In this document: positions 51,625 to 59,297 of the stretch, in pieces
How positions within the stretch are numbered: the first letter of the stretch is position 1
How the letters are laid out: each line of letters starts with the position of its first letter
Assembly: GCA_031549905.1 (NCBI GenBank)
Contig: JAVBPC010000041.1
Location: 1-64,000 of the forward strand
DNA length: 64,000 bases
Reading direction: 5' to 3'
Source of the DNA: Avichristensenella sp031549905
GTDB lineage: Bacteria > Bacillota > Clostridia > Christensenellales > Aristaeellaceae
Position numbers and translations under genes: made by a program
The notes under the pieces: model-generated
Told to the model about the DNA's origin: nothing
Seen by the model: the letters and a program-made list of their open reading frames with translations, nothing else
The model's database searches: none

Positions 51625-53813
51625 GGCGCATCCTCCAGCACGGCGGGCTCAAGCCCCGCGCGCGCAAACCGGTCGATGACGAACAGCGCCTCATCCCTGG
51701 CGGTATTGCGCAGCAGCACCACGGCCCGCCCGTTCAGGATGCCCACGCTGTCCGAATCGCGCACCAGCGCCGTGATTTTTTCCGCGAAATCAGTAAACTG
51801 CGCGCCGTCCCCTTTGGGCAGCGGTACCGCCAGCAGCGTGTATTCCTGCACGCCCTTTTCACGCCCCCGGCGCTGGGTTTCCAGCGCGCTCTGGAACGCC
51901 TTTTCGTTCAGTATGTCGGTGCCCTGGATGAACTGCTCCTGCCTAACCGCCTCATTATAGCGGAACGCCCTATCAGCGGATGATGAGATCAACCGCGCGA
52001 TGACGGTAAGCAAGTTGACGCTGTAGGGCGACAGGCGTTCAAACGGCATTGACCACAGCATCACGATGTACACCATGCGGGTGCCCGTCATCACCGGCGC
52101 GGCCAGCAGCGGGTACCCGGCCTGCATCTGGCGGTTGACGTATACCTGCCCCTCAGACAGCGCTTCCATGACGGACGGGTACTCTTCCAGGCGGATTGAC
52201 TTGCCCAGCGCCCTGGCGCTTTGCGATGACGCGGCCGAAAGCCTTGCAAACCGGCTGTTATCCGGCACCAGGTACAGCGCCACATCATCCGAGCGCATGA
52301 CCCGCCCAACCACATCCACCGCCGCCTGGATCACGCGCTGCGGCTCCATCATGTCCAAATCGGAAATGATCGAGATGATCTTGGCAAAGCTGTCGCCGTA
52401 CCCCAGCAGCCGCTGCTCCAGCGCGGTTTTGATGGCGGTGTTCGTTTGGTTGATCGTCATCAGCTCCCGGTACTGCGCAGCCATGTACTCCACTTCATCC
52501 CTGTGGTTTGCCAGCGCCAGCTTGTACTGGTCGCGCACATTGCCCACCACCATGCCCACCGCAAACATCACCGCGCCGTGCGCCAGCTCGCCGTAGCGCA
52601 GCAGGATCGCCACGAAGCTTTGCCCTGTTCCGCCGATCAGGATGTGCGCGGCGCTTGCCAGCAGCGTTGCCAGCGCGGCGTGCAGCTTGCCGAATATCGC
52701 CGCCACCAGCACCACATAGATCATCATGAAGTCGACTGCCTTGAACTGCACATTATCGCGCAGCAGATAGGCAAGCGCGGTGAAAATGAACAGCAACAGC
52801 ACATTTTCAATGTACGGCGCAAACACGGAAATCAGTTGGCGAATCGCGCCCCCGGCCTTTTTGCGCTTCCCGGCGGGGGTATCGGTCTGCTTTTCGGCGG
52901 ACGGCGCATGCGCGGGCAGCGCGCGCTTTGCCCAGTCGGCGGTGCGCCTCAGCCCTTCTTCCAGCGGAATCTCCGGCGTGAAGCGCGTTTCGCGGGTCAC
53001 TTTTTCATGGGAAAGGCACAGCGAGGCGCTTCCGGCTGCCTCGCGCACGGGCACATCATGCACAAGCGCAGACAGCGTCTTTGCGATTTCGGCATCTGTG
53101 GCGCTTGAAAGGCCCGAAACGTGGTACACGCCGCCGGACAGCGTTTCCGCCGTGAGCAGCGCCTCCACGCCCCGCACCGCGTCCGCGATGTAAGTAGGCT
53201 GGCGCAGCGTTTGCGCGCTGGCACTGATGGCCCCGTTGTATTTCGCCTCCGCAAGCATGCTGATGACAAAATCCCACTCGCCCTGCACGGACACCTGCGG
53301 CCCAAACACGCTGGACAGCCTCGCCACCGCGATGGCGAAGGGCGCGCCTGCCCGGAACACGGATAGCATCTGCTCCGCGCCCGCCAGGTATTTCCCGCGC
53401 GCCGCCACGGGGGCAAGCTGCGCATCTTCGGTCAGTTGGCCCGGCGCGCCGTTCCCCAGCACTTCCTGCGATGAAATGAAGATGAACCTGCGCACGCGGC
53501 ACTGCTCCGCCAACGACAGCAGGCTGGAAACCTCCGCCAGCATCCTTTCGCCGCCCGTCTCCCCTTCGCCAAAGCGCAGCGTGTCATCCTGCGCGCCCAG
53601 GTAGATGATCGCCTCCGCCTGAACGGACTCAAACACGTGCCGAACCCCCGAATCGTTGGCGCGGAACGGAAAATGGGTATACTTGATATCAAAGGAGAGC
53701 GACTGGCCGGGTTTCTTCGGGCATATCCAGAAAATATCGTTGCCTTCCCGGTGCAGGTGGTCCACCAGTGCGCCCGCAAAGCCGCTGCCGCCGCCAACAA
53801 TCGCAATCCTCAT
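51621..53813 (-). CDS. pelD: PelD-like cyclic-di-GMP receptor fused to a degenerate SDR (epimerase-like) domain
   Basis: This 730-residue fusion has four parts. Residues 1-300: a nucleotide-sugar epimerase-like Rossmann domain with GGGSGFAG intact, but the family pattern PxxxYxxxKxxxE reads P135, R139, L143, E147, so the catalytic Tyr and Lys are lost. Residues 335-425: four TM helices. Residues 480-630: a GAF domain after a coiled linker. Residues 635-730: a GGDEF-like domain whose active site reads NGRAV (694-698) while the inhibitory-site RxxD is kept as RDSD (685-688). PelD of Pseudomonas has TM-GAF-degenerate GGDEF and binds cyclic-di-GMP by RxxD, thereby switching on polymer synthesis. 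Overlaps both neighbours (ATGA). The role of the SDR part is unknown. Confidence 0.85.
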   Translation of the reverse strand: MRIAIVGGGSGFAGALVDHLHREGNDIFWICPKKPGQSLSFDIKYTHFPFRANDSGVRHVFESVQAEAIIYLGAQDDTLRFGEGETGGERMLAEVSSLLSLAEQCRVRRFIFISSQEVLGNGAPGQLTEDAQLAPVAARGKYLAGAEQMLSVFRAGAPFAIAVARLSSVFGPQVSVQGEWDFVISMLAEAKYNGAISASAQTLRQPTYIADAVRGVEALLTAETLSGGVYHVSGLSSATDAEIAKTLSALVHDVPVREAAGSASLCLSHEKVTRETRFTPEIPLEEGLRRTADWAKRALPAHAPSAEKQTDTPAGKRKKAGGAIRQLISVFAPYIENVLLLFIFTALAYLLRDNVQFKAVDFMMIYVVLVAAIFGKLHAALATLLASAAHILIGGTGQSFVAILLRYGELAHGAVMFAVGMVVGNVRDQYKLALANHRDEVEYMAAQYRELMTINQTNTAIKTALEQRLLGYGDSFAKIISIISDLDMMEPQRVIQAAVDVVGRVMRSDDVALYLVPDNSRFARLSAASSQSARALGKSIRLEEYPSVMEALSEGQVYVNRQMQAGYPLLAAPVMTGTRMVYIVMLWSMPFERLSPYSVNLLTVIARLISSSADRAFRYNEAVRQEQFIQGTDILNEKAFQSALETQRRGREKGVQEYTLLAVPLPKGDGAQFTDFAEKITALVRDSDSVGILNGRAVVLLRNTARDEALFVIDRFARAGLEPAVLEDAP

Positions 53814-54226
53814 AGCGGCCTTCTAAACTGGTTCTGGGGCGCTTCGGCGGGCGCTTCCACCCCCTGCAGCCGCTTGCAGAACTCGATCAGCCCGCGCACC
53901 TCGCTGTTAAGCATGCTTACCTGCATGGAAAGCTCGTGGTTTTCGCTTTTATAGATCGAAATTTCCAGCGTGTTTTTCAGCAGGATCAGGATCACCAGCA
54001 CGATGGCGGCGATCAGCACCAGCGTGGGTGGGTTTTGCACGCCGAGGGCAGCCGATATCCAGGCGACAACCTCCGGAAAGAAGCCGGAAATCAGCGCGCC
54101 CACGCCCAGCGGAATCCACAAAAAACTGTTGGCCTCATCCATTTTGCACCGGATGAGCAGCCGTACCGTTACCAAAAACACAAAAAAACCCGCGCACATG
54201 CAAAGGATTCTCAGCCCAACGGTCAT
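53810..54226 (-). CDS. DUF2304-like membrane protein
   Basis: This 138-residue protein has three TM helices (about 4-22, 32-55, 66-86) and a C-terminal coiled-coil stretch (ENHELSMQVSMLNSEVRG). This is the layout of DUF2304 proteins, which often sit beside DPM1-like GT2 genes in polysaccharide clusters and may assist them at the membrane. It is the first gene of the Pel operon. The ATG at 54226 suits the AAAGGAGG site; a GTG two codons earlier is too close to it. Its stop overlaps the pelD start. Confidence 0.75.
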   Translation of the reverse strand: MTVGLRILCMCAGFFVFLVTVRLLIRCKMDEANSFLWIPLGVGALISGFFPEVVAWISAALGVQNPPTLVLIAAIVLVILILLKNTLEISIYKSENHELSMQVSMLNSEVRGLIEFCKRLQGVEAPAEAPQNQFRRPL

Positions 54227-54329
54227 TTGCACCGCCTCCTTTTGCGGTAGTGTTAATCTCCTTGAAAGAAGTTATACTATTGGCTGCGGGTTTGAATCGC
54301 TTTTGAATCTTTTGTGAAGGGGAATTTGT

Positions 54330-55475
54330 GTGAACGTTGCGCTGATGATCAACACCCTACAGTTCGGCGGCGCGGAAAAGGTGTTTTCCGAGCTTTCCAT
54401 CGCGCTGGTCAGAAGGGGCGTGAACGTTACTTTTTTCCTGATGGATGAACGCGATATCACATACACGTATGCCGGCAATATACATACAATCGGGCGCATA
54501 TATAAGAAAGACGCGCCGTGGATGGCACTGCTTTCCTGGCAGCATCTGATAGGCGCGGCTGAGGCAAAGCGGAAGTACTGCATCGATGTTACCATCAGCG
54601 CGATGGAATACCTGAACCTGGTCAATGTGCTGACCGGCCGCGACGCCAAGATCACGACACTGCACAACCACCGCTTCCAGCACGAGGTCACCCCCACGGC
54701 AAAGGACCGTTTCATTGAAAAAGTCTTTGCCAAACTTTCCCGGCGCTGCCGTACCATCGTCTGCGTTTCCCGCGCAATCGAAGAAAAGGCGCGCGCGCTG
54801 TACCCCGGCGCGCAGGTGGAAACTATCTACAACTGCTTTGACCTGAACGCCCTGCGGGCGCAGGCAGACACAGGCACGCCGGAGGTTCCCTATGACTTTG
54901 GACCGGAAACGCTGGTGCACGCGGGCCGCCTGACAAAGCAAAAAGCGCAGGACAGGCTGCTGCGCGCGTTTGCGCAGGTCAGGCAAAACAGGCCCGCAGC
55001 GCGCCTGCTCATCCTGGGCGGCGGTGAGGAAGAGGCCGCGCTTCAACACCTGGCGCGTGATCTTTCCATCACGGACAGCGTGACCTTTCTGGGGTTTGTC
55101 AAAAATCCTTACTATTATATCCGCTGTGCGCAGGCGTTTGTGCTAAGCTCCGATTACGAAGGATTTGGCAATGTGATTGTCGAATCCATGGCCGTAGGAA
55201 CGCCGGTGATCAGCACCGATTGCAAAAGCGGCCCGCGTGAGATTTTGGCCCCCGATACCCCGATCACGGCCTTGGCGGAAGGCGTAGAATGGGCGCAGTA
55301 CGGCGCGCTAACCGCGCTTTCCGATGAGGCTCTGGCGCAGGCCATGGAAGCGCTGCTTGCGGATGACGCGCTGCGGGCAAAATACGCGGCGCTGGCCCTG
55401 AAGCGCGTGGAGGACTTCTCGCTGGATACGGCCGTGAACCGCTGGATGGCGGTCATCGGGGGCTGCCGCCCTTGA
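54330..55475 (+). CDS. GT4 glycosyltransferase
   Basis: This 381-residue GT-B enzyme shows the N-terminal acceptor-side motif MINTLQFGGAEKVFSELS, LVHAGRLTKQKAQDRLLRAF in the donor half and the EX7E motif EGFGNVIVE. The GTG start at 54330 follows AAGGGGAA. It opens the plus-strand glycan operon, divergent from the Pel operon with only about 100 bases between the two start codons, so they may share control. TATACT/TATAAC-like boxes are present in that gap but no clear promoter pair. Donor sugar is unknown. Confidence 0.87.
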   Translation: MNVALMINTLQFGGAEKVFSELSIALVRRGVNVTFFLMDERDITYTYAGNIHTIGRIYKKDAPWMALLSWQHLIGAAEAKRKYCIDVTISAMEYLNLVNVLTGRDAKITTLHNHRFQHEVTPTAKDRFIEKVFAKLSRRCRTIVCVSRAIEEKARALYPGAQVETIYNCFDLNALRAQADTGTPEVPYDFGPETLVHAGRLTKQKAQDRLLRAFAQVRQNRPAARLLILGGGEEEAALQHLARDLSITDSVTFLGFVKNPYYYIRCAQAFVLSSDYEGFGNVIVESMAVGTPVISTDCKSGPREILAPDTPITALAEGVEWAQYGALTALSDEALAQAMEALLADDALRAKYAALALKRVEDFSLDTAVNRWMAVIGGCRP

Positions 55476-56617
55476 GCAAAACAGAGATTGCGCGCATGCG
55501 CCTGCTGCATATCATCACGGGGCTGGGACCCGGCGGCGCGGAAAACCTGCTGCTGGATGTTGCCGGGGAGCTTGCCGCGCGGGGCGTCCGGCAAAAGGTG
55601 CTTTTCTTCTTTGGTGAAGCGGAGCTTATGCCCGCGTTTGAAAAGCTGGGCATTTCTGCCGTGCGCATCGATTGGCAAAAAGGGCGTTTTATCAGGGCGG
55701 TGCGCAGGGTGCGCCGCGAGATCCTCGCCTTTCATCCAAGCGCGGTGCACACGCACCTGCCGCGCGCGGATCTTGCGGGGCGGGCAGCGTGCCTGACCAT
55801 CCCGGGGCTGCCGTGCTTTACCACGATCCATAACATGGACACATGGCGGCGGAAAAAGGCCTTGCGGTTTCGTTTGCTGAGCCTGTTCGACCGGCTGACG
55901 ATCAACCGTGTGCACCGAATGCGCCTGATCGCCTGCGCCGAGTGCTGCCGCAGGTATGTGATCGAGCACACGGGCATCCGGCCGGACAAGATCACCACCA
56001 ACACCAACTGCGCCGCCCCGAAGCCGCAGAAAAAGGGCGCAGAAATCACGCGCCGGGCGCTTGGCATCCCGGAGGATGCGCCGGTGCTGATCAATGTGGG
56101 CCGCCTTTGCGCGCAGAAATGCCAGATGGATATCATTGACGCCGCGCGCCGCCTGAAAGACATAGGCGATAGCAACGCCCGTTTTCTGATCCTGGGCGAA
56201 GGCGAACTGCGCCCCGATCTGGAGCGCGCCATACGCACGCACGGCCTGTCGGACATGGTGCGCCTGATCGGATTTGTGCCCAATGTGTACGACTATTTCG
56301 CCATTAGCGACGCGTTTTTGCTCACCTCCGCGTACGAGGGATCATCCATCGCGCTGCTGGAGGCGTTCCTAAACCGCCTGCCCGTGATTGCCACGGATAT
56401 TGCCTCCACCCGTGAGATGCTGGCGGGCGGCGCATCGATGCTGTTGGTTCCGTTGCATGACCCGCAGGCTATCGCCGATACCGTGCTATCCATCGAAAAG
56501 GGCGAAACCGCCCTTGACCCGCTGACCGGCGCGGCGTACGCCTATGCCGCCGCGCTGACCCCTGCCGCTTATGTGGACAAGCTGCTGGAAATATACCGGC
56601 TTGGAGGTGTACGGTGA
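55472..56617 (+). CDS. GT4 glycosyltransferase
   Basis: This 381-residue GT-B enzyme reads LLHIITGLGPGGAENLLLDV at the start, INVGRLCAQKCQMDIIDAAR at the donor site and EGSSIALLE for EX7E. The TTG at 55472 overlaps the previous stop, with GGGGG ten bases before it; an ATG 24 bases on is the alternative. It is the second transferase of the operon and differs from the first throughout, so it probably adds a different sugar. Confidence 0.86.
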   Translation: MSKTEIARMRLLHIITGLGPGGAENLLLDVAGELAARGVRQKVLFFFGEAELMPAFEKLGISAVRIDWQKGRFIRAVRRVRREILAFHPSAVHTHLPRADLAGRAACLTIPGLPCFTTIHNMDTWRRKKALRFRLLSLFDRLTINRVHRMRLIACAECCRRYVIEHTGIRPDKITTNTNCAAPKPQKKGAEITRRALGIPEDAPVLINVGRLCAQKCQMDIIDAARRLKDIGDSNARFLILGEGELRPDLERAIRTHGLSDMVRLIGFVPNVYDYFAISDAFLLTSAYEGSSIALLEAFLNRLPVIATDIASTREMLAGGASMLLVPLHDPQAIADTVLSIEKGETALDPLTGAAYAYAAALTPAAYVDKLLEIYRLGGVR

Positions 56618-57369
56618 GCGCGTTTCAGAGGCTTGCCTCGCTGCCTGCCGCACGGTGGGCTGTCAACCTTCCGCTGTTTGGCAACCGGCGCAGGCTGCGC
56701 GGCCAGAGAAACCGGCTGACAGGGCTTTCAAAATCGCTGTGGATCAAAAGCCGTGTACGGGTGGAAGGAAACGGCAACCTGATAACGCTGGGCGATGTGG
56801 TACTGCGCGGGGTGTCCATTTTCATTAAAGGCAGCGGAAACACCGTGCGCATCGGGGACGGCGGCAGGCTGCTGAATACCACGCTGTGGATTCTGGCGGA
56901 TAATGCCACCATCAACCTTGCGGGCGAAAACATCATCAACAACTGCGAAATCGGCGTGGAAGGAAACGGCGGCCGCGTGCTATGCGGGCATGATGCATCC
57001 ATCGGGGGGTTTGTGTGGCTGGACGGGCGTGCGAACAGCACCGAAACCGCCAGGCTGTACGCCGGCAGTGAAACGATCACCGTCGAAGACGGCTCGCGCG
57101 TATCCGACGGGGTGACGATCCGCACCACGGATAGCCACGACATCCTGACCCTTTCCGGCGAGGTCGTCAACCGGCCCGCCGATGTGCGCATCGGACGGCA
57201 CGCGTGGATCGCCTCCGGCGCAATGCTGCTCAAGGGCGCGGGTGTGGGCGATGACTGCATTGTGGGGGCCAGAAGCCTTGTCACGCGTGATTTCTCGCAG
57301 TTACCCAATGTCATTTTGGCCGGAAGCCCCGCCAAGGCCGTAAGGGAGGGCATCACATGGCGGCTGTGA
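56614..57369 (+). CDS. Left-handed beta-helix acyltransferase-like protein
   Basis: The 251-residue protein has hexapeptide-like repeats (for example VRVEGNGNLITLGDVVLRG, VRIGRHAWIASGAMLLKGAG) ending VILAGSPAKAVREG, which is the usual end of sugar O-acetyltransferases. Known members transfer acetyl from acetyl-CoA to a sugar. The catalytic His expected near the turn could be the one in SHDILTL or IGRHAWI. Its GTG start overlaps the stop of the preceding GT4. It probably acetylates the glycan built by the operon. Confidence 0.8.
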   Translation: MSAFQRLASLPAARWAVNLPLFGNRRRLRGQRNRLTGLSKSLWIKSRVRVEGNGNLITLGDVVLRGVSIFIKGSGNTVRIGDGGRLLNTTLWILADNATINLAGENIINNCEIGVEGNGGRVLCGHDASIGGFVWLDGRANSTETARLYAGSETITVEDGSRVSDGVTIRTTDSHDILTLSGEVVNRPADVRIGRHAWIASGAMLLKGAGVGDDCIVGARSLVTRDFSQLPNVILAGSPAKAVREGITWRL

Positions 57370-58382
57370 CGGTGATCGTACCGATGTACAATGCGGCGGC
57401 CACCATCGAAAGATGTGTGAAAAGCGTCCTTGCGCAGACAATGCCGGATTATCAGCTGCTGGTGGTGGATAACGCATCCACCGACGGCAGCGCGGATATA
57501 TGCCGAAGCGTGGCGGCGGGCGATCCGCGCGTGCGCATTGTGCGGGAAGAAAAGCGCGGGGTCAGCGCCGCGCGCAACCGGGGGCTTGCCGAATCGGGCA
57601 GCGAGTACATCTATTTTCTGGATGCGGACGATGCCATGGGGCCTGGCGCGCTTCAAGAAACGCTTTCAGAGGCGCGGGCATTCGGCGCGGATATCGTGTG
57701 CCCGGGCATCTGCCATATGCTGCCGGGCGCGAAAGGCTGGAAGTGCAAGCAGACCGTTTTGCCCGCGGAAACCGCGCGGTTCGACGGCGTGGATCAGTTT
57801 GCGCGCACGTTCGCAGCGCAGTTGCCCAGGTATAGCTTCCTACAGGTGTTCATGCTGTACCGGCGCGATCTATTCTTTCCCGAAGGGGAAGCGCCTCTGC
57901 TGTTTGATGAAGGGCTTTCCCTGGGCGAAGATGTGATCCTGAACCTGCGCCTGTATGCGCGCGCACGCCGCATTTCGCAGTTGAACAAAGCGCTGCATTT
58001 GTATTATCATTACAAAGGCGAAAACCTTAGCACGCGCTACCGGGCGGATATGGTGGAACTGAAAGCGCGCATCCTTGGAGATATGAAGGCATTTCTTCGG
58101 GCACACGGGTGCTTTGACGAAGCGGGGCAAACGGCGTACTATACCATGTATGTCAGCGACGCGATGGTGATGGCCGGCAACCTGTTCAAAGCCCCGGGCG
58201 CGGACACAGCGGCGCGGTGCCGGGCATTTGCGCAGGTGCTTGCCGTGCCGGATGTTCAGGCGCTGCTTTCAAGGCGGCGCGCTCTGCCCCTGCCGCCCGT
58301 CAAACGGCTGTTTCTTTCCGCGCTTGCCGGTAACCGCTTCCGGCTAACCCAGCTTGGTATGTGGATATATCAATACATATGA
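57357..58382 (+). CDS. GT2 glycosyltransferase
   Basis: This 341-residue GT-A enzyme has VTVIVPMYNAAATIERCVKS, LVVDNASTDGSADI and the DxD-like FLDADDAMGPG motif. The C-terminal half has no recognised domain and ends in a possible amphipathic helix. The gene overlaps the acyltransferase by 13 bases. It is unlike the DPM1-type GT2 at 42000: it belongs to the WcaA-like group that adds single residues to lipid-linked glycans. Confidence 0.86.
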   Translation: MAAVTVIVPMYNAAATIERCVKSVLAQTMPDYQLLVVDNASTDGSADICRSVAAGDPRVRIVREEKRGVSAARNRGLAESGSEYIYFLDADDAMGPGALQETLSEARAFGADIVCPGICHMLPGAKGWKCKQTVLPAETARFDGVDQFARTFAAQLPRYSFLQVFMLYRRDLFFPEGEAPLLFDEGLSLGEDVILNLRLYARARRISQLNKALHLYYHYKGENLSTRYRADMVELKARILGDMKAFLRAHGCFDEAGQTAYYTMYVSDAMVMAGNLFKAPGADTAARCRAFAQVLAVPDVQALLSRRRALPLPPVKRLFLSALAGNRFRLTQLGMWIYQYI

Positions 58383-58394
58383 GGAGGTCACCCC

Positions 58395-59297
58395 ATGAAG
58401 CTAGGCCTGTCCATTTACTCTATCGATCCCGAGATCAAATCCGGCCGGATGACGCTTGCCGGGGCGCTTGACTGGGCGGCGTCCCAGGGCGCGGAATGCG
58501 CGGAGCTTGTGCCGTTCTCCTACACATTTGAAACGGCGGATGGCAAGATTGACCTTGACGCCACCGCAAGCGCCCGCCGCGCCGCGAAGGATGCGGGCAT
58601 TGAGCTGGTCAACTATTCGGTGCTGGCAAACCTGTGCCTGGAAGAGGACGGCGCGTTTGAGGCCGAGATCGCCCGCGTCAAAAAGCATGTCGATATTGCC
58701 GCCGAGCTTGGCCTGCCCCGCATGCGCCACGATATTTCCGCGTTCCGCCGCCCGCGCGGTGAAAACGGCGTGGAATTTTTCGAGAAGCTGTTCCCGAGAA
58801 TGGTTGAGGCCGCCAGCCGCATTGCCGAGCACGCAAAGACGCGCGGCGTGACCACCTTGCTTGAAAACCACGGCTTTTTCGTCAACGGGTGCGACCGGTG
58901 CGAGCGCCTGATCCGCGCCGTGAACATGGATAACTACAGGCTGCTGCTGGATACCGGCAACATCACCTGCGTGGATGAAGACCCCGCCGTGGCCGCGGGC
59001 CGCATGGCCGGCCTTGCCGCCATGGTGCACCTGAAAGACTTTTACATCCGCCGCCGCGACCCCGGCGACACCACCGAATTCGACTGCGGCGGGCACTGGT
59101 TCCGCTCGATGGCGGGCAAGTACCTGCGCGGCGCGATCCTGGCGCAGGGTGACCTGGACATCTGGGAAATCCTGGAGAAGCTGAAATCCGCCGGATTTGA
59201 CGGCCCCATCGCCATCGAGTTTGAGGGGCTTGAAGACCCCAAGTACGCATCCCGCGTATCGCTGGATAACGCCCGCCGCATCTGGGGCGAGGTCTAA
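58395..59297 (+). CDS. Sugar phosphate isomerase/epimerase (AP endonuclease 2-like TIM barrel)
   Basis: The 300-residue protein has the xylose-isomerase-like TIM barrel: MKLGLSIYSIDPEIK at the start, LLENHGFFVNG with a metal-binding Glu, LLLDTGNI, MVHLKDFY with a His, and IAIEFEGLED as the last metal site. Such proteins isomerise or epimerise sugars and inositols, for example IolE/IolI types. AGGAGG precedes the start. It is 12 bases after the GT2 gene and directly adjoins topB, and may either supply a sugar precursor to the glycan operon or belong to unrelated metabolism. Confidence 0.78.
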   Translation: MKLGLSIYSIDPEIKSGRMTLAGALDWAASQGAECAELVPFSYTFETADGKIDLDATASARRAAKDAGIELVNYSVLANLCLEEDGAFEAEIARVKKHVDIAAELGLPRMRHDISAFRRPRGENGVEFFEKLFPRMVEAASRIAEHAKTRGVTTLLENHGFFVNGCDRCERLIRAVNMDNYRLLLDTGNITCVDEDPAVAAGRMAGLAAMVHLKDFYIRRRDPGDTTEFDCGGHWFRSMAGKYLRGAILAQGDLDIWEILEKLKSAGFDGPIAIEFEGLEDPKYASRVSLDNARRIWGEV

